This document shows positions 1-8,341 of a stretch of DNA of 64,000 nucleotides, one piece after another. Numbering within the stretch: position 1 is the first letter of the stretch; the number at the start of each line of letters is the position of its first letter. The notes beneath the pieces are model-generated. The model was not told the origin of the DNA. It did no database searches and was given only the letters and a program-made list of their open reading frames with translations. The DNA is from Aphelocoma coerulescens. Its lineage: Eukaryota; Chordata; Aves; Passeriformes; Corvidae. The DNA is taken from positions 1,557,501-1,621,500 of the forward strand of contig NW_027183981.1 in NCBI RefSeq assembly GCF_041296385.1, written 5' to 3'. Position numbers and translations under genes: made by a program.

Positions 1-384
1 CTTACCCACGGGGTGGTATAGCTGGGTAAAGTCTGACACAATTGGAAGGTAGCGCTGCCATGACTCATGGGACCTTCCAGTTTACTGGACTTTTGCACGA
101 GGTACTCCTTGGCTAGCCAGGGCCAGCTTGGTTGTCCTCTGTGTTTTTGAGGGGAAACACATGGCAGTCAGGCAACTGTGCTGCAGGGCAGGCGTTCCTT
201 GGTGGTTGTGTCTTCCATCATGGGGGCAAGACTGGGCCTGTCGTCACGTCCTGCCACCTGAAGGCTCCGCGCTGGTCGCAACCCAGTGGCGTCAAGCAGT
301 GGAGACGTGGCAGGGTACCAGACCCCATTGGGCACAGGGCTTGGATCCCAATACGGTCCGGGCCTACACAGGAACGTGGCATTC
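1..384. other. Left flank, no recognised gene
   Basis: Both strands hold only short open frames (under about 105 codons) with no domain I can recognise. A trace of W-Y near 14-19 resembles the segment after the endonuclease in the array units, but the frame stops soon after and the spacing to the next matching block is too long without an insertion. I see no RNA gene, tandem repeat or target-site sequence here. It may be badly decayed R2 sequence or unrelated flanking DNA. Confidence 0.4.
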
Positions 385-534
385 ATGTCGTACAGGGCCA
401 CGACACTGGTAGCCTTGGTTGTGCCCGAGTCTGCTGACAGGTCAGACTGTGAGAATTAAGCTCGTCACACGCCACGAGGCGTGGATTCACGATGTGTCAA
501 TGTAACATCAATTGACATTTACCGATTATGACTT
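385..534 (+). pseudogene. Possible decayed 3' end and 3' UTR of a further R2 copy
   Basis: Short blocks line up in order with the end of an array unit. TCGTACA near 388-394 matches the unit at 5174-5180. GAC-GTG-GAATT at 446-457 matches 5252-5263, and GG-TTCAC at 483-490 matches 5279-5286. Distances to the following ribozyme are similar (45 against 51 bp from the last block). A perfect 6-bp hairpin (468-473 with 478-483, loop ACGA) sits where the unit 3' UTR has its GGGTG/CACCC hairpin. If real, the diverged copy at 535 was itself preceded head-to-tail by another R2. The matches are short and were aligned by eye. Confidence 0.3.
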
Positions 535-538
535 GGGT

Positions 539-694
539 GGATGGGCCACCCTTACTTAACCCGGAAAAGGTGCATATACGCGCATATGTGCTCATCAAAA
601 AGAGGTCATAGTTGCTAACTGGGCATAGCTGCAGAGGTCGCACCGTCTCATGGTCCCACTGGATGCCCGAAAGGGTAACTAAGTCGACCTCTGC
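539..694 (+). ncRNA. HDV-like self-cleaving ribozyme of the diverged R2 copy
   Basis: R2 5' ends are known to carry HDV-like ribozymes that free the RNA 5' end. Visible here: P2 is a perfect 10-bp helix (631-640 with 685-694); P3 is ACC/GGT (642-644 with 652-654) around a 7-nt L3; GG at 661-662 is available for P1.1; P4 is TGCCC/GGGTA with a GAAA loop (664-677); J4/2 is ACTAA at 678-682, with C679 as the expected catalytic cytosine. P1 is weaker: GGATGGG (539-545) with CCCACT (655-660), needing a bulged or mismatched A. The roughly 85-nt J1/2 holds a hairpin (570-577 with 584-591). Activity is not shown. Confidence 0.65.
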
Positions 695-924
695 CCCAGT
701 GTGAGCAAGGGGGTAATATCTTCCCCTCCCTATTGCTGGACTCGCCACCCAGTGGTAGCTTCACGAATCGCAGAAACAAATTTGCTGGCGCAGCCATTTG
801 CTGTGCCCAAAGCCTTGTCCACAGGCTTTAACTGGACACAGTCTGCAGGTTGGTTGAGGGCTCCATCTGCGGACTTTTGACAACCCTCTTTTGATTTTGA
901 CCAAACACCAACCCTGGTCTGACA
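695..924 (+). promoter_or_regulatory. Structured 5' UTR of the diverged R2 copy
   Basis: No gene is seen between the ribozyme and the ATG at 925. Hairpins match those of the array unit: TGTCCA/TGGACA, and an 11-bp stem 840-850 with 865-875. Two base pairs of that long stem have become wobble pairs relative to the array, so pairing is kept although sequence has changed. R2 RNA has no separate promoter by the established model; it is co-transcribed and then cut. Confidence 0.5.
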
Positions 925-3108
925 ATGGTACAATCTATGGCATTGCGGTACCTGTCAACGGCCACCAAAACTGACCCTTTAGATCTGTCGGTCAGAGACG
1001 CCAGAATTCCATCACCCCTTGTGTTAGAGGAGGAAAGGTTCGATCTTGTTTCTTTGGAGTTTATAAACTCCAATCTTGTTCACAAAGTTGGTATCCGTCG
1101 GGGTAACACTGCAGAGTGTCTAGCTGTACTTCCTGAACCATATGAGTTCTTGCCCTCTGGGCCGGTTCAGGAAGAGGTAATTGAGTGTGAAGCAAAAGAA
1201 TTAGACGAGCCGTTAACACCTGAGGCGCCTCCCCAGACCAGCGAGTGCGGGACAGTTACAGGAACTCCTGTTATGTCCATCCTGGACAAAAATCCATCAT
1301 ATCCATGCTGTATGATCCCGTTTACCCGGATGCTGGGGTTGATTGACCATCTGAAGAAGTCCCGTGGACTTAATAAGATCTGGTTTAAATGCTCAAAATG
1401 TGGTAAACAAAATATTAAATACCACAGTACTGCCTGTCACGTCCCTCGGTGCAAGGGTGAAGGTTGTGTGGCTCCCACGGACAGTCAGGTCTGTGTGGTT
1501 TGTTCCCATGGTTTTGCTACCAAGATAGGACTGGGCCAGCACAAGAGAATTCAACACCCTCTTGTGCAAAACATGGAACGGATAGTAGCCTCTCATCCTA
1601 AAGAGTCATCTTTACGGAGGGCCCATAAGAAGGTATGGACTGAAGAGGAAGAGGCTCTCCTGAGTCAGTTGGTGGTAAAGTCTGCCGGTAGCAGGAACAT
1701 CAATCAACTCATAGCCGAGCATATACCATCAAAGACGCCCAAGCAGATTAGTGATAAGAGACACCTCCTGGGAAAAGGTCCCTCAAGGAAAGTTCGATCT
1801 AGAAAAGGTGGGGAAATAGGGAGAGAGGAACCTCCCCAATCTGCTGAAGAGCAAAGTGAGGGACGCCTGATGCTCCACTATCATGATGCCATCAAGCTGA
1901 GGCTACTGGCTGCTGAATTCACCATTTGCCAGGAGGCCTTTGAGAAAATATTGTGTGGGCAAGATCCGCAGGTGGTGGTGAATGAGGTGTATGAGATGTT
2001 TTGGGATAGCCTGAATAGGCTTAGCCATAAAGCATCCAAGTCGGGAAGGCCTCAGGGCCAAAAAGCATCCAAAACAAAAACTAAGTGGATGCAGAAAAGA
2101 GCTTTGAAGCATGGGAAATATCTCAGATATCCGAAGCTGTTTCAGGTTCATAGAGGGAAGCTGGCACGGGTTATTTTGGATAACGTGGAAGCCCTGCAAT
2201 GCCAAATACCATTCGGTGTTGTCCACAATGCATTTCAAGAGAGGTGGGAAACATCAGTTTGTTTTAATGGTCTTGAAACCTTCCTGGTGTATAGAGAAGC
2301 AGATAACACCATGTTTCAGGACCTGATTTCAGAGAAAGAGATTGGTAAAAACATGAATGAGATGGCTCCTGGGCCAGATGGGATTGCTCTTGGTCACCTT
2401 ATTAAAATAGACCCTAAATTTTCTCAGTTGAGAGAGATCTTCAACCTCTGGCTTGCTACCAGAACTGTACCGGTTGCACTACAGGATTGCCGGACAGTAT
2501 TGATACCCAGTGAGGAGAGACTTGGTGATATCCATAACTGGAGACCTATCACCAGTGCTTCGGTGGTGTTTAGGTTATTCTCCAGGATCACTAATGCGAG
2601 ACTGGCCCAAGCGTGTCCCATTAATCCCAGACAAAGGGGTTTTATCAGTGCATCTGGCTGTTCCGAGAACCTTAAGTTGTTGCAACTTCTGGTTAAGAAA
2701 GCAAAACAGGAGCATCGAAGTTTGGGGGTTGTATTTGTGGATATTGCCAAGGCTTTTGACACTGTTTGCCACCAGCATATTATCGCTGGTTTGGTTAAGG
2801 GGGGGGTTGATTCTCCTATGGTCCCTCTAGTTGGGGAGATGTACAGGAACATTAAGATGTACATCATCACTAAGAATGTGAAGACAGACCCCATTAACAT
2901 CTGCTCCGGTGTCAAGCAGGGCGGCCCTATGTCACCTCTGTTATTATATCTGGCGCTTGACTCTCTTCTCAGTAAACTGGAAACAGAGAGGAATGGGTTC
3001 CATCATGGCAGGTTTAAAATTACGGCCATGGCCTTCGCAGACAATCTGGTGCTTCTGAGCAACTTGTGGGAAGGCACGTCTTATCAAAATTTTGGAGACC
3101 TTTTGTAA
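925..3108 (+). pseudogene. R2 protein, N-terminus to RT palm (diverged copy)
   Basis: A 727-codon frame starts at ATG 925, just after the conserved 5' UTR hairpin. In order it has an N-terminal segment, three zinc fingers (about codons 120-205), a Myb-like domain and most of the reverse transcriptase. RT motif A FVDIAKAFDTV is intact. Motif C reads FADN instead of FADD, so the second catalytic aspartate is lost. Zinc finger 1 has lost its first cysteine (now Tyr) and last histidine (now Arg). In-frame gaps remove four codons before APGPDG and three near VLIP. A 5-nt deletion just after motif C shifts the frame to a stop at 3106-3108. It cannot make an active R2 protein, though the DNA-binding half could be translated. 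Confidence 0.85.
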
Positions 3109-3454
3109 TCTTACTGGTCTCTGAACTCAAGGGGAGAAATGGCACGGCTTTTACATCAAGCTAAGGACTATTATACCATCAAATGATTGTCCTGTTTGGC
3201 AAATCGGTGGGACTCCCCTCAATATGATCGACCCAGGAAGCTCAGAGAAATATCTAGGAACTCAGATCGATCCTTGGACCGGTTTTGCTGATCCTGGCCT
3301 TCCTATGAAACTTGAGGAACGGCTCCATCGGTTTGGAGACACACCACTGAAACCTCTTCAGAACGTCCATATACTCAGGACCTATACCATCCCTAGACTG
3401 ATATATCTGGCCGACCATACTGAGGTAAGAGCTGGGCTCCTCGAATCCATCTGA
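3109..3454 (+). pseudogene. R2 RT thumb-region remnant (diverged copy)
   Basis: The sequence continues collinear with the array RT after the 5-nt deletion, now with in-frame stops and small indels between 3109 and 3223. A clean stretch from 3224 to 3454 encodes 76 residues matching the unit's thumb region (for example SSEKYLGTQIDPWTGFADPG). It ends at ESI and a stop created by the junction with the array. Confidence 0.75.
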
Positions 3455-3462
3455 TTATATAA
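3440..3462. other. Recombination junction between diverged copy and array
   Basis: Left of here the sequence follows the diverged copy up to CTCGAATCC (equivalent to about 8275 in U1). Right of here it follows the array from ATATAATCCATC (equivalent to about 7650 in U1). About 630 bp of RT is thus present twice, once in each lineage. Similar words on both sides (AATCCATCT and ATCTGATT) leave the exact breakpoint uncertain by some 15 bp. T at 3499 agrees with the diverged copy rather than the other units, so the crossover could also lie slightly further right. Confidence 0.75.
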
Positions 3463-5223
3463 TCCATCTAATTGGTGAGATGTACAGGAATATTAAGATG
3501 TACATCGTCGCCAAGAATGGGAAAACAGACCCCATTAACATCTGCTCCGGTGTTAAACAGGGCAACCCAATGTCACTTTTGTTATTCAACCTGGCGCTGG
3601 ATCCTCTCCTATGTAAACTGGAAACGGAAGGGTGTGGATTCCATCATGGTGGATTTAAGATTACGGCCATGGCCTTCGCAGATGATCTGGTGCTTCTGAG
3701 CGACTCATGGGAAGGCATGTGTTATAACATCAAAATTTTGGAGACCTTTTGTGAGCTTACTGGTCTCCGAACTCAAGAAGAGAAATGCCACGGCTTTTAC
3801 ATCAAGCCGACCAAGGACGCGTATACCATCAGTGACTGTCCTGCTTGGCAAGTTGGAGGGACTCCCCTCAACATGATCAACCCGGGAAGCTCAGAGAAAT
3901 ATCTTGGCACACAGATTGACCCTTGGACCGGTTTCGCTGATCCTGGCCTTCCTACGAAACTTGAAGAATGGCTTCATCGGATTGGTAGCGCACCACTTAA
4001 ACCTCTTCAGAAAGCCGATAGGACATATACCATCCCTAGACTGATATATCTGGCTGACCATACCAATGTAAAAACTGGGCTCCTCGAATCCCTTGACTTG
4101 ATGATAAAAAAAATCGGTCAAGGAGCGGCTTCATCTCCCAACTTGTACATGTGATGCCATCCTGTATTCGAGATTTAAAGACGGAGGGCTGGGGTTTATC
4201 AAATTGGCGGCGCTTATACCTAGTATTCAAGCGCGAAGATTGCACAGATTAGCTCAATCTTCGGATGGGACCTTGGTTTCTTTTTTGAAGGGTGAACATC
4301 TAGAATTGATACATGAGAAATTATGGGTTAAAGCTGGGGGTGTACGAGAGTCCGTCCCCCAAATTTGGGACCCCATCCCATTGATGGAAGTTGCTAGCGA
4401 GGGGAGTGAAGCCTTGTCTGAGTGGGAGGCACCACGTTCCAAGCTTCGCCTTCCTAGGCCCTGTGACTGGCGGAAGGTGGAATTCAATAAATGGAAACAT
4501 CTGGTTGCCCAGGGCCATGGGATCGAAAATTTTGAGAATGATAAGATCAGTAATGACTGGTTGATGCATTACCGCAGCATCCCTCACAGAAAACTCATAA
4601 CGGCGCTGCAATTAAGAGCGAAGGTCTACCCCACTCGGGAATTCTTAGCAAGGGGTAGACACGATGTCTGTGTTCGATCCTGCAGACACTGCGGCGCCGA
4701 ATATGAATCAGCGTCCCATGTCATCGGAAAATGCCCAATTACTCAGGACGCCAGAATTAAAAGGCATAATTTCATCTGCGAAACCCTTAGCCGAGAAGCT
4801 AAGAGGGAGAATTGGACGGTTTTCCAGGAGCCGCATTTGAGAGATGAAGAAAATGAGTTATTTAAGCCTGATTTAATCTTTGTGAAGGATGCTAAGGCAC
4901 TTGTAGTGGACGTAACAGTGAGATACGAGCACAGCAATTCTTCACTGAAAGGGGCCGCTGTGGAGAAGGCAAAAAAGTATCAACACCTTCTTCCACAGAT
5001 TTGTGACCTCACTAATGTAACATCTGTAGAGTTCACTGGTTTCCCCTTAGGAGCGCGGGGGAAATGGTATGAGAGGAACTCTGAATTGCTACAGGCCTTG
5101 GGACTCTCTAAAACGAGGCTAGGGAGACTAGCCCGGGCCCTGGCATCCAGAGCACTCTTCTCTTCTGTAGATATCGTACATATGTTCGCAAGCAAAGCCA
5201 GATTGTTTGTACCTTTACAATAA
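3455..5223 (+). pseudogene. U0: 5'-truncated R2 unit (RT C-terminal half and endonuclease)
   Basis: This partial unit begins inside the RT just before the GEMYRNIK segment. The RT fragment runs to the stop at 4154 and includes GVKQGNP and FADD. The A8-run frameshift follows, then the zinc knuckle and endonuclease frame (about 4114-5223). It has Glu at the Glu/Lys variant site (codon at about 4780), like most units. T3499 is private among array units. Confidence 0.9.
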
Positions 5224-5340
5224 AGGCCCCTTCCCTGAGTGGTTCGAGCTGGACAGTGGAATTGGTTTTGGGTGGGAGGGGTTCACCCGTCATAACGCGT
5301 CTTGCCCATATTTGGGCTACAAATTTGGATTCGACCAGGT
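5224..5340 (+). other. U0 R2 3' UTR (117 bp) abutting next ribozyme
   Basis: Between the endonuclease stop and the next ribozyme lie only 117 bp. Two hairpins are visible: GGGTG/CACCC (5270-5274 with 5284-5288) and GCCCA/TGGGC (5304-5308 with 5313-5317). The R2 3' UTR is the part normally recognised by the R2 protein for target-primed reverse transcription. No poly(A) and no 28S rRNA sequence separate it from the next unit. AGGTGG/CCACCT (5337-5342 with 5348-5353) straddles the boundary. Confidence 0.6.
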
Positions 5341-5491
5341 GGACGGGCCACCTTTACTTAACCCAGAAAAGAAACATATCATTTTATATGTTTATTAAAT
5401 AGCCATAGTTACTAACTGGGCATAGCTGCAGAGGTCGCACCTCCTCGTGGTCCCGCCGGATACCCGTAAGGGTAACTAAGTCGACCTCTGC
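5341..5491 (+). ncRNA. HDV-like self-cleaving ribozyme (reference copy)
   Basis: The nested HDV layout is visible. P2 is 5428-5437 with 5482-5491, ten perfect pairs. P3 is ACC/GGT (5439-5441 with 5449-5451). L3 is TCCTCGT, very like the UCCUCGC loop of HDV. P1' is CCCGCC (5452-5457), followed by GG (5458-5459) able to form P1.1 with CC of L3. P4 is TACCC/GGGTA with a GTAA tetraloop (5461-5474). J4/2 is ACTAA with C5476 in the catalytic position. P1 5' strand is proposed as GGACGGG (5341-5347) with one bulged A. J1/2 is about 80 nt and contains an 8-bp hairpin (5372-5379 with 5386-5393). Pairing is retained by compensatory or wobble changes in the diverged copy. P1 is the weak point, and a competing AGGTGG/CCACCT hairpin overlaps it. 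Confidence 0.72.
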
Positions 5492-5720
5492 CCCAGTGTG
5501 AGTGAGGGGGTAATATCTCCCCTCCCTATTGCTGGACTCGCCACCCAGTGGTAGATTCACAAATCGCAGAAACAAATTTATTGGCGCAGCTATTTGCTGT
5601 TGCCCAAAGCCTTGTCCACGGGCATTAGTTGGACACAGTCTGCAGGTTGGTCGAGGGTTCCACCTGCAGACTCTGACAACCCTCTTTTAGATTTGACCAA
5701 ACGCCATCTCGGTCTTGACA
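5492..5720 (+). promoter_or_regulatory. Hairpin-rich 5' UTR of U1
   Basis: No gene lies between the ribozyme and ATG 5721. Directly after P2, CCCAG (5492-5496) can pair with CTGGG (5416-5420), extending the P2 stack. Further hairpins are GAGGGG/CCCCTC (5504-5509 with 5519-5524), TGTCCA/TGGACA (5613-5618 with 5630-5635), and a perfect 11-bp stem (5637-5647 with 5662-5672, 14-nt loop). The last ends 48 bp before the start codon. All are retained in some form in the diverged copy, which suggests a role in R2 RNA folding, protein binding or translation. Confidence 0.55.
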
Positions 5721-6113
5721 ATGGTACAATCTGTGGCTTTGCGGTACGTGTCTACGGCCACCCAAACTGACCCTTTAGATCTGTGGGTTAGAGAGGCCAG
5801 AATTCCACCACTATCTGTGGTGTTAGAGGAGGAAAGAATCAATCTTGTACCTTTGGAGTTTATAAACTCCAAAGTTGCTCTTGAAGTTGGGAGCCATCCG
5901 GGTAACACCGCAGATTGTCTGGCTGTATTTCCTGAACCTTATGAAATCTTGCCCTTTGGGCTGGTTCAGGAAGAAATAAATGGGTGTGAAACAAGAGAAA
6001 TAGAGGAGCCAATGACACCTGGGACTCCTCCGGGATCAGAGGGGGCGGAACAATTACAGGAACTCCTGTTATGTCTGTCCCGGACAAAAATCCATCATGT
6101 CCAAGGTGTCTGA
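5721..6113 (+). pseudogene. U1 R2 N-terminal segment (fragment 1)
   Basis: The ATG at 5721 aligns with the start of the diverged copy (MVQS...ALRY). About the first 105 codons are homologous N-terminal R2 sequence of no recognised fold, rich in Glu and Pro. A single-base loss around 6030-6055, relative to the diverged copy, shifts translation into a short false tail ending at 6113. The same loss is in all fourteen complete units. The genuine frame continues in the overlapping fragment from 6071. Confidence 0.85.
5851..5874. repeat. Perfect 24-bp palindrome inside the N-terminal coding segment
   Basis: The arm CTTTGGAGTTTA is followed immediately by its reverse complement, with no spacer. The diverged copy keeps a 20-bp core at 1054-1073. 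It codes for LEFINSK on the plus strand. It recurs once per unit at 4187-bp steps. Confidence 0.9.
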
Positions 6114-7135
6114 CCCGGTTTACTAATACGCTGGGGTTAACAGACCATCTAAAGACGTCCCATGGCTGTAATAAGATCTGGTTTAGGTGCTCTAAGTGTG
6201 GTAAACAAAATCTGAAATACCACAGTATCTCCTGTCATGTCCCTCGGTGCAAAGGTGAAGGATTTGTGGCCCCTACGGGTAGCTGGGTCTGTGAGGTGTG
6301 CTCTAGAGGTTTTGCTACAAAGATTGGACTGGGACAGCACAAGAGGTTACAACATCCTCTTGTGTGTAATGTGGAACGGATAGCTGCCTCTCACCCCAAA
6401 GAAACATCTTTGCGGGGGGCCCATAAGAAGGTATGGACCGAGGAGGAAGAGGCTCTCCTGAATCAATTGGTGGTTAAGTTTGCTGGTAGCAGGAACATCA
6501 ATCAGCTAATAGCGGAGCACTTGCCATCTAAGACGCCAAAGCAGATTAGTGACAAAAGACGCCTTCTAGGAAAAGGTCCCTCAAAGAAAGTTGGATTTAG
6601 AGAAGGCGGGGCTGTAGGCAGAGAAGAACCTCCCCAATCTGCTAAGGGGCAAAGTGAGGGACGCTTGGTGCTCCACTATCATGATATCATCAAGCTGAAG
6701 CTATCGGCAGGCGAGTTCACCGTGTGTCAGGAGGCCTTTGAGAAAATAATGCAGGGGCAAGATCCGCAATCAGTGGTGAACGAAGTGTATGAGAAGTTTC
6801 GGGATAGCCAGGATAGGCTTAACCATAAAGTGTCTAAGCCGCGAAGGCCCCGGGGGCCTCGAGGCCAAAAAGCATCCGGGGTGACAACTAAACGGATGCA
6901 GAAAAGGGCCGTTAAGCGAGGAAAATATCTGAGCTATCAGAGGTTGTTTCAGATACATAGAGGGAGGTTGGCACGGGTTATTTTGGATAACACGGAAGCC
7001 CTGCAGTGCCAAATACCATCTGGTGTTATCCACAGTGCACATTTAAAGAGAGATGGGAAACATCTGTCTGTTTTAGTGGTCTTGAATCCTTCCCAGTATA
7101 TAGGGAGGCGGATAACACCATGTTTCGAGACCTGA
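6071..7135 (+). pseudogene. U1 R2 zinc fingers, Myb and pre-RT region (fragment 2)
   Basis: This part of R2 positions the protein on DNA. Counting from ATG 6071 (an internal Met, not the true start): zinc finger 1 is C10-x2-C13-x12-H26-x4-H31; finger 2 uses C40, C43, C55 or H56, and C60; finger 3 is C74-x2-C77-x12-H90-x4-H95. A Myb-like helix-turn-helix spans about 119-170 (VWTEEEEALL ... ISDKRRLL). Three fingers plus Myb is the R2 A-clade layout. A basic linker follows. Two extra bases near 7039-7041 shift the end out of frame to TGA at 7133-7135; a 2-nt loss near 7139-7150 restores it. U1 alone has Ser (C6934) where the other units have Arg. Confidence 0.9.
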
Positions 7136-7159
7136 TTTCAGAGAGAGACTGGTAAGAAC

Positions 7160-8341
7160 TTGAATGAGATGTGTAAAACCTCCGCTCCTGGGCCAGATGG
7201 GATTGCTCTGGGTCATCTTATTAAAATAGACCCTAAGTTCTCCCAGTTGACAGAGATCTTCAACCTCTGGCTTGCCACCGGAACTTTACCAGACGCGCTG
7301 CGGGACTGCCTGACAGTTTTGATACCCAAGTCATCCAATGAGGAGAAACCTGGTGATATCAACAACTGGAGGCCTATCACCATTGCTTCAGTGGTGTTTA
7401 GGTTGTTCTCCAGGATCGCAAATGCGAGACTGGCCCGTGCATGTCCCATTAACCCCAGACAACGGGGTTTTATCAGCGCATCAGGCTGTTCTGAGAACCT
7501 TAAGCTGTTACAGCTTTTGGTTAAGAAGGCAAAACAGGAACATAGAAGTTTGGGGGTGGTATTTGTGGATATTGCCAAGGCATTTGATACCGTTTGCCAG
7601 CAGCATATTATAGCTGGTTTGGTTAAGAGGGGAGTTGATTCCCATATAATCCATCTAATTGGTGAGATGTACAGGAATATTAAGACGTACATCGTCGCCA
7701 AGAATGGGAAAACAGACCCCATTAACATCTGCTCCGGTGTTAAACAGGGCAACCCAATGTCACTTTTGTTATTCAACCTGGCGCTGGATCCTCTCCTATG
7801 TAAACTGGAAACGGAAGGGTGTGGATTCCATCATGGTGGATTTAAGATTACGGCCATGGCCTTCGCAGATGATCTGGTGCTTCTGAGCGACTCATGGGAA
7901 GGCATGTGTTATAACATCAAAATTTTGGAGACCTTTTGTGAGCTTACTGGTCTCCGAACTCAAGAAGAGAAATGCCACGGCTTTTACATCAAGCCGACCA
8001 AGGACGCGTATACCATCAGTGACTGTCCTGCTTGGCAAGTTGGAGGGACTCCCCTCAACATGATCAACCCGGGAAGCTCAGAGAAATATCTTGGCACACA
8101 GATTGACCCTTGGACCGGTTTCGCTGATCCTGGCCTTCCTACGAAACTTGAAGAATGGCTTCATCGGATTGGTAGCGCACCACTTAAACCTCTTCAGAAA
8201 GCCGATAGGACATATACCATCCCTAGACTGATATATCTGGCTGACCATACCAATGTAAAAACTGGGCTCCTCGAATCCCTTGACTTGATGATAAAAAAAA
8301 TCGGTCAAGGAGCGGCTTCATCTCCCAACTTGTACATGTGA
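7160..8341 (+). pseudogene. U1 R2 reverse transcriptase (fragment 3)
   Basis: The RT fingers, palm and thumb are on one 393-codon frame; the frame opens at TTG, so the first codon is arbitrary. Visible motifs are APGPDGI (9-15), motif A FVDIAKAFDTV with D137, GVKQGNP (193-199) and motif C FADD with D237-D238. All three catalytic aspartates are present. The common GxxQGDPLSP pattern is here QGNPMSL, with Asp to Asn and Pro to Leu. R2 RT performs target-primed reverse transcription at the nicked 28S site. After ESLDLMIKK, an A8 run (8293-8300), one base longer than the frame needs, throws translation into a false tail ending at 8341. Confidence 0.92.

Larger units (their letters stand above)
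535..3454 (+). mobile_element. Diverged, 3'-truncated R2 retrotransposon copy at the array edge
   Basis: This copy is collinear with the array unit from the ribozyme through the 5' UTR, zinc fingers, Myb domain and RT, but differs at many positions and by several small indels. It lacks the frameshifts shared by all complete array units and carries its own. It is therefore a sister of the array's founder, not its source. It breaks off near the end of the RT segment (equivalent to about 8275 in U1), where the sequence jumps back about 630 bp in phase into the array. The endonuclease half and 3' UTR are absent. Confidence 0.85.

Noticed and set aside
46..53. AAGGTAGC, resembling the core of the R2 target in 28S rRNA
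   Set aside because: Only 8 bases match, and the following bases (GCTGCC) do not continue the 28S sequence. No adjacent R2 end is at this position.
468..483. CACGCC/GGCGTG hairpin as an independent regulatory element
   Set aside because: It is short and isolated; the best reading is part of a decayed R2 3' UTR, noted with that feature.
925..3108. A retrovirus or LTR element source for the RT
   Set aside because: There are no LTRs, gag, protease, RNase H or integrase. Zinc fingers, Myb and a restriction-like endonuclease identify R2.
5395..5406. TTAAATAGCCA near the unit start, resembling 28S sequence downstream of the R2 site
   Set aside because: The next bases do not follow 28S, and the segment lies within J1/2 of the ribozyme, collinear with the diverged copy, so it is element sequence.
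5428..5491. The 10-bp perfect inverted repeat as an intrinsic terminator
   Set aside because: There is no T tract after it, the host is eukaryotic, and the helix fits ribozyme P2.
5650..5664. GTCGAGGGTTCCACC, slightly like a tRNA B box
   Set aside because: No cloverleaf or A box. It forms the loop and arm of the 11-bp 5' UTR hairpin.
7213..7776. A 187-codon open frame on the minus strand, opposite the RT, repeated in each unit
   Set aside because: It lies entirely over the RT frame, has no domain and repeats only because the unit repeats. It is a by-product of plus-strand codon composition.
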